DNA from: Planococcus circulans
GTDB lineage: Bacteria > Bacillota > Bacilli > Bacillales_A > Planococcaceae
Assembly: GCF_020023385.1 (NCBI RefSeq)
Contig: NZ_JAIQCL010000009.1
Location: 110,018 to 174,017, forward strand
Reading direction: 5' to 3'
Length of the DNA stretch: 64,000 nt
Position numbers and translations under genes: made by a program. The notes beneath the pieces are model-generated. The model ran no database searches. It had not been told where the DNA came from and was given only the letters and a program-made list of their open reading frames with translations. Shown here piece by piece: positions 11,455 through 18,649 of this stretch; the stretch's first letter is position 1; the number at the start of each line of letters is the position of its first letter.

Positions 11455-11805
11455 GGGGACGTTACGGATTCGACAGGGATGATCTGGGCTTGGGTCGCGC
11501 GTCGGAGGGTCGGCTCCGTCATCAACGTATTTATAACAACTGGCAAAACAAACCAAAACCTAGCATTCGCAGCGTAAGCTCGGATCTGCTTTATCTATCC
11601 ATCGCCCATGTGGCTGGGTAAAGCTCAACTTTAGTGGGATACAACGTTTGCTGCCATCTGAGGCAACCGGGAGAGATTCACAGATTAGTGCCCAGGACGC
11701 CTGCTTATTGGCAGAATGGTGCATGAAACCCCAATGAATAAGCTACACGCGTAGACGCTCAAGTAGCGGAGTTTCTGGACGCGGGTTCGACTCCCGCCGT
11801 CTCCA
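11455..11805 (+). ncRNA. ssrA: transfer-messenger RNA (tmRNA)
   Basis: A 351-nt tmRNA. The 5' end GGGGACGTTACGGATTCGAC is the family signature and pairs (GGGGACG) with CGTCTCC at 11798-11804 to form the acceptor stem. The T-arm GCGGGTTCGACTCCCGC is intact, and A11805 is the discriminator with CCA not encoded. The tag reading frame (11542-11577) starts at a GGC resume codon and encodes GKTNQNLAFAA then TAA, close to the Listeria and Bacillus tags. It rescues ribosomes on truncated mRNAs with SmpB. A decayed second copy of its 3' end lies 835 bp downstream. Confidence 0.97.
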
Positions 11806-11898
11806 TAGTGAGATTAATACCGTATTTCAAAAACGCCAAAACCTTTGATAAGGTTTTGGCGTTTTTTGTGTTGTGTACGGAACCGTTGATTTCCGCGG
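11739..11898 (+). repeat. ssrA 3'-end repeat, copy 1 (functional)
   Basis: The last part of ssrA from TAAGCTACACGCGTAG through the tmRNA end to AGTGAGAT (11739-11814, 76 bp) recurs at 12574-12649 with 72 of 76 identical bases. Weaker similarity continues through the terminator to GTTGATTTCCG near 11898. The 3' ends of ssrA and tRNA genes are classic integration sites for genomic islands. Confidence 0.75.
11829..11867 (+). terminator. terminator of ssrA
   Basis: A long stem, AAAACGCCAAAACCT pairing with AGGTTTTGGCGTTTT around an 6-base loop, with a T-run. Confidence 0.9.
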
Positions 11899-12180
11899 GC
11901 ATGGCTTCCTTCGCTTCCTCCGCTGCAATCAACTGAAGAGATTCCACTAGTATTAAAAGTTGTATCTTAAAATGAATAGTATTAATCATCTTTTAGTCAG
12001 CGGATAAAGTTAAGCCAGAAAGAAGAGTTTTTTGAGGGGTTAAAGAAATGGTGATTGGCGATGAATAGTATTACTAAGTTTTTAACGATATTTGCAATCT
12101 TAGCAAAAATCTAATAAGGTTCACTTCATTAAATTAAGGTATATTATATTCGTAATAGATTCTCTGTAGAGACAAGAAAA
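11899..12180. other. AT-rich stretch between the ssrA repeats, no gene seen
   Basis: A low-GC segment with no convincing gene, ribosome site or RNA signature in its first part. TTCATTAAATTAAGGTATATTATATTCG near 12123-12150 could supply a -10 element for the small gene at 12194, but no good -35 box is seen. I interpret it as residue of an excised or eroded insertion. Confidence 0.4.
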
Positions 12181-12193
12181 GTAGGTGGAAAAA

Positions 12194-12343
12194 GTGGGGA
12201 AATTCGGATTGGATAGCAAAGGACAGGTAGCTGTGACAAAGTATCATGAAAAACACAAGCCTGCCAAATTTGATAAAAAGCAGCAACTTGAAAAAATACG
12301 TGCTGAGTATTTGAAAAAGAAGGAAAAACAAACAGATAACTAA
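12194..12343 (+). CDS. small basic protein of unknown function between the ssrA repeats
   Basis: A 49-residue reading frame starting at GTG 12194, six bases after a GGTGG ribosome site, and ending at TAA 12341. It begins MGKFGLDSKGQVAVTKYHEK and is strongly charged, with a helical Lys/Glu-rich C-terminal half (KKQQLEKIRAEYLKKEK). No signal peptide, membrane helix or known motif is visible. A good terminator follows directly, so it looks like a complete monocistronic unit. It is the only gene between the two ssrA 3' copies. I do not recognise the family. Confidence 0.6.
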   Translation: MGKFGLDSKGQVAVTKYHEKHKPAKFDKKQQLEKIRAEYLKKKEKQTDN

Positions 12344-12351
12344 TAGGAATG

Positions 12352-12387
12352 AAAACATAGGGAGTTTAAAATTTCCCTATGTTTTTC
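12352..12387 (+). terminator. terminator after the small gene
   Basis: An AAAACATAGGGA stem pairing with TCCCTATGTTTTT, with a T-tail, 9 bases after the stop codon. Confidence 0.75.
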
Positions 12388-12573
12388 TTATTTGAAACAC
12401 TTTTTTAATTTTGGAATTAATCGACATATACTAATTATCAGAAGGTCTATAAACTAAGGTCATTAGTACTTCATACTCACTAGTAAGTAAAACAGTCAAA
12501 TAAATAAGTAAGAAAACGCCTAAAACCTTTGTGGCTGTAAGTCTTATTAATTGAAGCAGAAACTTCTATTAAG
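12388..12573. other. AT-rich spacer with a fragment of the ssrA terminator
   Basis: No gene seen. At about 12513-12531 the string AAAACGCCTAAAACCTTTG nearly equals the left arm and loop of the ssrA terminator (11829-11847) but lacks the right arm. This hints at yet another truncated copy of the ssrA downstream region. Confidence 0.4.
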
Positions 12574-12715
12574 TAAGCTACACGCGTAGCCGCTCAAGTA
12601 GCGGAGTTTCTGGACGCGCATTCGACTCTCGCCGTCTCCATAGTGAGATAAAGTACGTCAAATCCTTTAGAGGTTTTGGCGTTTTTTTGTTGTTCCACAA
12701 GTTATTGATTTCCGA
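12574..12715 (+). repeat. ssrA 3'-end repeat, copy 2 (decayed)
   Basis: The first 76 bases (12574-12649) match the end of ssrA at 72 positions. The four differences include three that break the T-stem (GCGGG..CTCCC has become GCGCA..CTCTC), so it cannot form a functional tRNA-like domain, and there is no 5' part. A degenerate version of the ssrA terminator (ACGTCAAATCC..GGTTTTGGCGT plus T-run, about 12655-12687) and the TTGATTTCCG flank (about 12705) follow in the same order as in copy 1. It is best read as the distal junction of an old ssrA-targeted island, or as a decayed tandem duplication. Confidence 0.75.
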
Positions 12716-12918
12716 TGCGGTGAAAGCTTTAGCATATGGCTTACAAAATAGAAATTAATGAATGTAAAATGTTATACAATGTATATTATTTTGATAGCTC
12801 TTGAAACAATTTCTTCATAAGTGATATGGAAGCACGTATATTAAAGTACACGTGTTGTCATTCTGAGCCTAGCCACATAAATTTACAAGAAACACCTTAT
12901 TCTATAGCCCAAATTGTA
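12716..12918. other. AT-rich intergenic region upstream of the metal-complex importer
   Basis: No gene or RNA structure that I can support; base composition is lower in GC than the flanking core genes. Confidence 0.4.
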
Positions 12919-12947
12919 TTGACAAGAAAGCTCAATATCATTATAGT
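12919..12947 (+). promoter_or_regulatory. sigma-A promoter of the Nik/Cnt-type operon
   Basis: Perfect TTGACA at 12919-12924, a 17-base spacer and TATAGT at 12942-12947. The expected start, near 12954, is immediately followed by a Fur box. Confidence 0.7.
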
Positions 12948-12956
12948 TACAATATT

Positions 12957-12975
12957 GATATTGAGAATCATTATC
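12957..12975 (+). promoter_or_regulatory. Fur box (iron-responsive operator)
   Basis: GATATTGAGAATCATTATC matches the classic 19-bp Fur consensus GATAATGATAATCATTATC at 17 of 19 positions and contains a 7-1-7 core (TGAGAAT-C-ATTATCA, 12962-12976). It lies just downstream of the predicted transcription start, a repressing position. Zur or other Fur-family members recognise related sites, so the exact metal sensor is inferred. Confidence 0.75.
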
Positions 12976-13006
12976 ATTCATTTGAACGAGAGAGGAATTA
13001 CAAAAC

Positions 13007-14629
13007 ATGAAGAAGTTTAAGAGTAAAAAGGGTCTACTTATAGCATTCATCACATCTATTTTCGTTGTTATAGCAGGTTGTTCCAATAACGATGCTGCTT
13101 CCCAGTCTAGTGAAGGTGCAGAAGGGGCGCCGACTTCTATTGTGATGTCTTGGCCGCGGGACATCGGGTCCATGAATCCCCATGTTTATAATCCTTCGCA
13201 ATTACTAACCCAGTCGATGATTTATGAACCCCTAGTCAGTTATGAAGAAGGTGGAAAGCTTAAACCCCATCTGGCAGAATCCTGGACAATTTCCGAAGAT
13301 GGTCTTGAATATACATTTAAACTTCGTGAAAATGTTAAGTTTACAGACGGGTCTTCATTTAATGCTTCAATAGTGAAAAAGAACTTCGATACCATCATGG
13401 AAAATAAGAATTCCCATAGTTGGCTCGGCGTCATCAACGTACTTGAGAAAACAGAAGTCATCGACGAGCAGACATTTAAAATGGTGTTATCAGAACCTTA
13501 TTATCCTGCACTTCAGGATTTGGCAGTTGTTCGTCCGGTGAGATTCCTTGGGGAGTCGGGATTCCCTGAAGATGGCGATACGTCAAAAGGAATTACAGAG
13601 CCGGTGGGAACAGGACCCTGGGTTTTGGAAGACTATAAAAAAGACGAATATGCTACATTTACCCGGAACCCGGATTATTGGGGTGAAAGCCCGGAAGTTG
13701 AAAAAGTAACTATCAAAATTATTCCGGATGCTGAAACGCGTGTTTTGGCTTTTGAAAAAGGCGAATTGGACTTGATCTATGGGGAAGGTGCTATCAGCAT
13801 GGATTCCTTTAACCACTTAAAAGAGTCAGGGGAATACAAAACGGACTTATCAGAGCCGGTTGGAACAAGAAGTTTGCTGTTGAACACTACAAATGACAAG
13901 CTCGCTGATTTAAAAGTACGCTTGGCTTTGCAGCATGGTTTCAACAAAGAAGCGATGGTGGACGGCATCACACTTGGAATAGAAGAGGAAGCGGATAAGA
14001 TTTTATCCACCAATTTTCCTTATACTGATGTTGAAGTCGAGGCGATCGAGTACGATGTGGAAAAAGCTGCTTCCTACCTTGACGAAGCAGGATGGAAACT
14101 TCCTTCTGGAAAAGCAGTGCGAGAAAAGGGTGGCCAATCTCTTGAATTGGAATTGATGTACGATAAAACGGATCCTATCCAAAAAGCGATGGCTGAAACT
14201 CTTCAAGCTGAATGGTCAGCAATTGGTGTGAAGCTGGACATTATAGGAGTAGAGTTGACGGTCCAAATCGAACGTCGTAAAGCAGGAGATTTTGACGTTG
14301 ATTTCTGGTATAACTATGGCGCTCCATATGATCCACATTCCTTCATCAACGTTGTTGCAGAAGAAGGCTGGGGCGTTTCAGAAGCTCACTCGAACCTGCC
14401 GATGAAAGACGAGTTGGACAAGCAGGTCGATAAGGCTCTTGCTTCCACTAATGATGCAGAACGCCAGAAGCTTTATGGAACAATTTTAAAAACATTACAG
14501 GAACAATCAGTTATCGTACCGGTTTCGTATATGAAAAAGACAGTTGTTTATCAGAATGGCATTGAAGAATTTGTGTTTCCAGCTAATCGCGATGAACACC
14601 CTTTCAATGAAATGAAAGTAAGCCAGTAA
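13007..14629 (+). CDS. NikA/CntA-type metal-complex substrate-binding lipoprotein
   Basis: A 540-residue extracellular solute-binding lipoprotein of the peptide/nickel family (SBP_bac_5). The signal peptide ends in a lipobox VIAGC (Cys25). The body follows NikA and Staphylococcus CntA closely: MNPHVYNPSQLLTQSMIYEP near residue 50, GTGPWVL near 200, NPDYWGE near 220, the arginine-containing IERRKAGDFDVDFWYNYG segment near 425 that in NikA/CntA contacts the metal chelate, and FNEMK at the end. It probably captures nickel, cobalt, zinc or iron bound to a small chelator. It heads a five-gene ABC operon behind a sigma-A promoter and a Fur box. The exact ligand is not readable. Confidence 0.85.
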   Translation: MKKFKSKKGLLIAFITSIFVVIAGCSNNDAASQSSEGAEGAPTSIVMSWPRDIGSMNPHVYNPSQLLTQSMIYEPLVSYEEGGKLKPHLAESWTISEDGLEYTFKLRENVKFTDGSSFNASIVKKNFDTIMENKNSHSWLGVINVLEKTEVIDEQTFKMVLSEPYYPALQDLAVVRPVRFLGESGFPEDGDTSKGITEPVGTGPWVLEDYKKDEYATFTRNPDYWGESPEVEKVTIKIIPDAETRVLAFEKGELDLIYGEGAISMDSFNHLKESGEYKTDLSEPVGTRSLLLNTTNDKLADLKVRLALQHGFNKEAMVDGITLGIEEEADKILSTNFPYTDVEVEAIEYDVEKAASYLDEAGWKLPSGKAVREKGGQSLELELMYDKTDPIQKAMAETLQAEWSAIGVKLDIIGVELTVQIERRKAGDFDVDFWYNYGAPYDPHSFINVVAEEGWGVSEAHSNLPMKDELDKQVDKALASTNDAERQKLYGTILKTLQEQSVIVPVSYMKKTVVYQNGIEEFVFPANRDEHPFNEMKVSQ

Positions 14630-14648
14630 TCAACGGAGAGGACCAGTC

Positions 14649-15593
14649 ATGTTTATCTATCTTATAAAACGGCTCCTTGCTGTTATTCCTATTATTCTCT
14701 TTGCTATTTTTCTGATGTTTGTACTGATACGCTTCTCCCCGGTTGATCCGGCTGAAGCGTATCTAGCTGCTGCTAATATACATCCAACTGATGAGATTCT
14801 AGCTGAGAAAAGACATGAGTTCGGTTTAGATCAGCCATTGCTTGTCCAATATGTTCAAACTGTTAAGGACGTTGTTCAATTGGATTTTGGCAACTCGTAT
14901 GTGACAAATACATCTGTTTGGCAAGAAATTGCCACTAGAATGCCCGCAACCATTCAACTTGCTGTCAGCAGCATCATTCTTTCTCTTGTCATCAGTGTTC
15001 CTTTAGGGTTCTTAGCAGCAGTTTATAAAAACAGCCTGATCGATCACTTGAGCAGGCTTCTTTCTTATTTAGGTGCTTCCATTCCACAATTTTGGCTAGG
15101 CTATGTACTGATTTTTCTCTTTTCTGTCAAACTGGACATGTTTCCGGTGGAAGGAAGGGGAACATGGCAGCATTTCGTACTGCCAAGCATTACGTTGTCC
15201 TTAGCATTAATTGCGATTTACACTCGTTTGCTTCGCGCAAGTGTGTTGGATGAATTGGAAAATGTATATGTAGTCTATGGCCGTACACGAGGCATTAAAG
15301 AAAAGACGATTATGGTGAAGCATGTGTTGAGAATTGCTATTTCTCCAATGCTGACAGGATTGGGTATGAATTTAGGGAAACTTCTCACGGGTACTATTAT
15401 TGTCGAACAAGTTTTTTCCTGGCCGGGATTTGGACGTTTTTTTATAGAAGCGATATTTAACCGGGATATTCCAGTTATTCAAAGCTATGTTGTTCTGGCG
15501 GCGTGCCTGTTTATCATTTGCAATCTGATTGTCGATCTTGTGCAATTGTACATAGATCCACGTATTTCACGGAAGGGAATGGCTCAATCTTGA
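14649..15593 (+). CDS. ABC transporter permease, NikB/CntB type
   Basis: A 314-residue polytopic inner-membrane permease of the DppB/OppB/NikB family, with an N-terminal helix (MFIYLIKRLLAVIPIILFAI) and further helices across the protein. The cytoplasmic coupling loop with the EAA-like segment is around residues 195-235 (LDELENVYVVYGRTRGIKEK). It forms the channel with the next gene. The ATG follows GGAGAGGACC 19 bp after the binding protein gene. Its final bases overlap the proposed start of the second permease. Confidence 0.9.
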   Translation: MFIYLIKRLLAVIPIILFAIFLMFVLIRFSPVDPAEAYLAAANIHPTDEILAEKRHEFGLDQPLLVQYVQTVKDVVQLDFGNSYVTNTSVWQEIATRMPATIQLAVSSIILSLVISVPLGFLAAVYKNSLIDHLSRLLSYLGASIPQFWLGYVLIFLFSVKLDMFPVEGRGTWQHFVLPSITLSLALIAIYTRLLRASVLDELENVYVVYGRTRGIKEKTIMVKHVLRIAISPMLTGLGMNLGKLLTGTIIVEQVFSWPGFGRFFIEAIFNRDIPVIQSYVVLAACLFIICNLIVDLVQLYIDPRISRKGMAQS

Positions 15594-16423
15594 TTTCTAG
15601 CGTACAAATGGCCAGCAAAAGCAAATGGGCGCTTATCCTAAGTGCAGTCATATTGATTGTTTTTTTTCTGGTCAGTATTTTGGCGCCATGGATCGCTCCT
15701 CATGATCCCATCCAAGTGAATTTGGCCATTAAGCTATCTTCCCCTTCCTGGGAATATCCGCTCGGCACTGATCATTTAGGGCGTTGCAATTTATCGCGTC
15801 TTTTATACGGAGCGCGTGTTTCCTTAGGGTTTGCCTCTTTGATTTTTGCTGCATCTTTAGGTTTTGGGTTGATTGTCGGAATGCTTGCCGGATTCAAAGG
15901 GGGGTGGATTGACCTGTTGTTGATGCGGTTCTGTGACGGTGTCATGGCGTTTCCAAATCTGGTACTTGTCCTTGGCATCGTTGGTTTGTTAGGTCCTGGA
16001 CTGTGGCAGGTGGTTATCGCACTCATGATGGTCCAGTGGGTATATTATGCACGAATGATCCGCGGCATGGTTGTCAGTATGAAAGAGCAGAACTTTATTG
16101 CGGCGGCTCGGATCAGCGGTTCTTCAACAGGGAAAATTATCAGGAGGCATCTACTGCCGAATGTCCTTCCCCCTATTATGGTCATGGGGACACTGGAGAT
16201 GGGCTGGGCGATTATGGACATTTCTGCTCTATCGTTCCTTGGGCTTGGCATACAGCCACCTACGCCGGAGTGGGGCGCAATGATACAGGAAGGCAAAGCT
16301 TTTATCCGGAGCCAGCCTGAATTAATGATTTATCCAGGATTAATGATCTTGTTTGTGGTCATTTCATTCAACGTGTTGGGAGAATCTCTCTCGGAACGGC
16401 TTGGCGTAAAAAGACGTTATTAA
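15590..16423 (+). CDS. ABC transporter permease, NikC/CntC type
   Basis: A 277-residue permease of the DppC/OppC/NikC family. It has the N-terminal membrane segment near residues 15-35, then WIAPHDP and the conserved PLGTDHLGRCNLSRLLYGAR motif, then the DUF/EAA loop region near 180-200. The start is the TTG at 15590 that overlaps the preceding stop (TTGA) and has AAGGGA about 10 bases upstream; the ATG at 15608 is an alternative without a ribosome site. It pairs with the preceding permease. Confidence 0.88.
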   Translation: MISSVQMASKSKWALILSAVILIVFFLVSILAPWIAPHDPIQVNLAIKLSSPSWEYPLGTDHLGRCNLSRLLYGARVSLGFASLIFAASLGFGLIVGMLAGFKGGWIDLLLMRFCDGVMAFPNLVLVLGIVGLLGPGLWQVVIALMMVQWVYYARMIRGMVVSMKEQNFIAAARISGSSTGKIIRRHLLPNVLPPIMVMGTLEMGWAIMDISALSFLGLGIQPPTPEWGAMIQEGKAFIRSQPELMIYPGLMILFVVISFNVLGESLSERLGVKRRY

Positions 16424-16440
16424 AAAGGGGGATGGAGAAG

Positions 16441-17268
16441 ATGGAAAAACAGCAAATTGCTTTGCAGGTAAAAGATCTGAGTATTGCGGTCAACACACCA
16501 CATGGAGCGCTTCCGCTGGTTCAAAATCTGGAACTGGATTTGACTCCGGGTAAGGTTCTTGGGTTGGTAGGTGAGAGTGGCAGCGGAAAAACAGTCACAT
16601 GCATGGCGCTTCTTCAATTGCTGAATCCGAAATCGATGACTGTAGAAGGAAGCATTCAATTGCATGGACAGGAGCTGAATGGCTTAAAGCAAAAGGAAAT
16701 GCGAAGAGTCCTAGGCAAAGAAATTGGGTTCATTATGCAAAATCCAATGAATGCCTTTACACCTGTATACACGATCGGCAACCAATTTGTTGAAACCATC
16801 CGAACCCATACAGCATTAACAAAAAAACAAGCCATTGAGTTGGCTGTCTCTTCTTTAGAATCCATGAACTTGAAAGAGCCGTCTAAAATTATGAAAATGT
16901 ATCCTTTTCAGCTCAGCGGCGGGATGCTCCAACGTGTCATGATCGCAATATCGATGTGTTTACGCCCCTCGGTTGTTATCGCTGATGAGCCGACAACTGC
17001 TCTTGATGTGACGAATCAGCTGCAAGTTCTAAGAGAGCTGGATCGACTTCGAACAGAATGCGGAACAACGATTTTGCTGATATCACATGATTTAGGCGTC
17101 ATTTCGGAGCTGGCAGACGACGTGGCTGTCATGCGAAATGGCCGGATAATAGAAAAAGCGGATGTATTCCAATTGTTCGATCATCCAATGCATGAATACA
17201 CAAAAAAACTATTGCAGGCAAGACCTGTATTACCAGTGAATGAACCATTGAGGAAACTGGTTATATAA
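16441..17268 (+). CDS. ABC transporter ATP-binding protein, NikD/CntD type
   Basis: A 275-residue ATPase of the peptide/nickel importer class. Walker A is GESGSGKT (Lys50), the signature LSGGMLQRV lies near residue 157, and Walker B plus the catalytic glutamate are in VVIADEPTTALD. A GGGGGATGG stretch just upstream acts as ribosome site for the ATG at 16441; the ATG at 16432 lies inside that site. It energises the two permeases together with the next gene. Confidence 0.9.
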   Translation: MEKQQIALQVKDLSIAVNTPHGALPLVQNLELDLTPGKVLGLVGESGSGKTVTCMALLQLLNPKSMTVEGSIQLHGQELNGLKQKEMRRVLGKEIGFIMQNPMNAFTPVYTIGNQFVETIRTHTALTKKQAIELAVSSLESMNLKEPSKIMKMYPFQLSGGMLQRVMIAISMCLRPSVVIADEPTTALDVTNQLQVLRELDRLRTECGTTILLISHDLGVISELADDVAVMRNGRIIEKADVFQLFDHPMHEYTKKLLQARPVLPVNEPLRKLVI

Positions 17269-17315
17269 AAATGACTGATAGGTAATAGAGTTGAAAAGTG
17301 AAGGAGGACGCACGG

Positions 17316-18143
17316 ATGAGTCTATTGGAAGTGAAGAAGGTCACACATGCATATGGCTCACTGCGTTCTTTTTGGCGCCCCCAAACTGAAGCGGAAGTTC
17401 TTTCCGACGTTTCCTTTTCTATAGAGCAGGGAACATGCATGGGGCTTATTGGTACAAGCGGAGCTGGAAAAAGCACATTGGGAAAAGTGATTCTGGGACT
17501 AGAAAAACCCAAAAAAGGCCAGGTCCTGTTTCAGGGAGAAGACCTCTACACGATGAATTCCCAAATGCGCAGGCAGGTTCGGAGAAATCTTCAAGTAGTT
17601 TTTCAAGACAGTTACTCCTCGGTGAATCCTCGTTTGACCGCGGAAAAGATTATCGGGGAACCATTGGAAAACTACGAAAGGCTATCTGCTTCCGAACAAA
17701 AAAGAACGATTGGCCAGTTATTGGAACAGGTTGGATTACGTGCAGAGGACATGAAGAAGTTTCCAGGTCAATTTAGTGGCGGACAGTTGCAGCGGATCAG
17801 CATCGCAAGAGCCATAGCCTTAAAGCCGAAAATGATTGTTCTGGATGAATCAGTGAGCAGTCTTGATATGGTGAACCAGACAAATATATTGAAATTATTG
17901 GATGAGTTAAAGGATCAGTATGGCTTGTCTTATCTCTTTATCACACATGACATTCGGGCAGCGTATTCGATTTCAGACACCCTGACAGTTTTGGAAAAAG
18001 GGAGAATAGTTGAAACTTATTATGATAAAGATGAGATATTTACTTCTCCGCAACCGGCTGTGAAGAATCTAGTAGCTTCTATACTGCCTGAACATCCTCG
18101 AAATCGCACCATTGCTAACGGAAAACATTTTGTGCAAGTATGA
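17316..18143 (+). CDS. ABC transporter ATP-binding protein, NikE/CntF type
   Basis: A 275-residue second ATPase of the same importer. Walker A GTSGAGKS (Lys52), signature FSGGQLQRISIARA, and Walker B MIVLDESVSSLD are intact. The ATG at 17316 follows AAGGAGG. It ends the operon. No gene for metallophore synthesis (opine synthase, nicotianamine-synthase-like or histidine racemase, as in staphylopine clusters) lies beside it, which is unusual for a Cnt system and suggests scavenging or a synthesis locus elsewhere. Confidence 0.9.
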   Translation: MSLLEVKKVTHAYGSLRSFWRPQTEAEVLSDVSFSIEQGTCMGLIGTSGAGKSTLGKVILGLEKPKKGQVLFQGEDLYTMNSQMRRQVRRNLQVVFQDSYSSVNPRLTAEKIIGEPLENYERLSASEQKRTIGQLLEQVGLRAEDMKKFPGQFSGGQLQRISIARAIALKPKMIVLDESVSSLDMVNQTNILKLLDELKDQYGLSYLFITHDIRAAYSISDTLTVLEKGRIVETYYDKDEIFTSPQPAVKNLVASILPEHPRNRTIANGKHFVQV

Positions 18144-18144
18144 C

Positions 18145-18216
18145 GGAACACGTATCGGATTCATGCAGCATGATCAATTAATCGAAAAAGTCCAGGAAGC
18201 TTATGGCTATCCATAG
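18145..18216 (+). pseudogene. short coding remnant, unidentified
   Basis: An in-frame stretch directly after the ABC operon reads GTRIGFMQHDQLIEKVQEAYGYP and then TAG, with no start or upstream body. It looks like the C-terminus of a lost gene; I cannot name the family. Confidence 0.3.
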
Positions 18217-18229
18217 ACCTTGACTATTC

Positions 18230-18400
18230 ATGGCATCGACCAATTCAATAGAAGAAACTCATCAAGAGCTGCCGATTCGGTTAACCGTAGCCACGTTCAA
18301 TAAACGAGCGATTCATCTGTATAAAAAGCTGGGTTTTGCTTCAAGCGAGCAGTTCAACATTGATTCTGAATCATTTATGACGATGGTGAAAATAGGTTGA
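18230..18400 (+). pseudogene. C-terminal fragment of a GNAT acetyltransferase
   Basis: A 56-codon frame ending in LPIRLTVATFNKRAIHLYKK followed by LGFASSEQF. The pattern V..FN.RAI.LYKKLGF is the C-terminal beta strand and helix of GNAT N-acetyltransferases, where the CoA-binding half is normally preceded by about 100 more residues, missing here. It is therefore a truncated pseudogene. Together with the preceding remnant it marks deletion or recombination at the 3' border of the importer operon. No functional gene lies between 18144 and 18649. Confidence 0.6.
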
Positions 18401-18649
18401 ACTGGGTATCCCAAAAATCTTATTGGTGTTTCCCGGAAGAGCCAATTGAAGTCTTTTGACATAGCCGCTTTCAGCGTTGAAAGAATAAAATCCGCTTTAT
18501 CTTACTCCGAATTAACGTTGAATGGTGAACAAACCGCCACATTCTCCCTTTTCCTAGATCTTTTGAGCGTCTGCAGAAATGGTTTTTGTTTTTCCCGCCG
18601 GGCTGAACGTGCTACACTAACGGACATTAAGTTTGAGAGGGGTAAACAT

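Noticed and set aside
11539..11541. ACT (Thr) as the tmRNA resume codon
   Set aside because: In Bacillus-type tmRNAs the tag starts at GGC (GKT...), the preceding Ala coming from the charged tmRNA itself, so ACT is simply upstream sequence.
12134..12358. Reverse-strand 74-codon frame rich in Phe and Leu
   Set aside because: It is the antisense of the AT-rich small gene at 12194-12343 and its terminator, with no ribosome site; the Phe/Leu content follows from the A-rich opposite strand.
12826..13020. 64-codon forward frame before the importer
   Set aside because: It runs through the promoter, the Fur box and the ribosome site of the binding-protein gene, so it cannot be coding.
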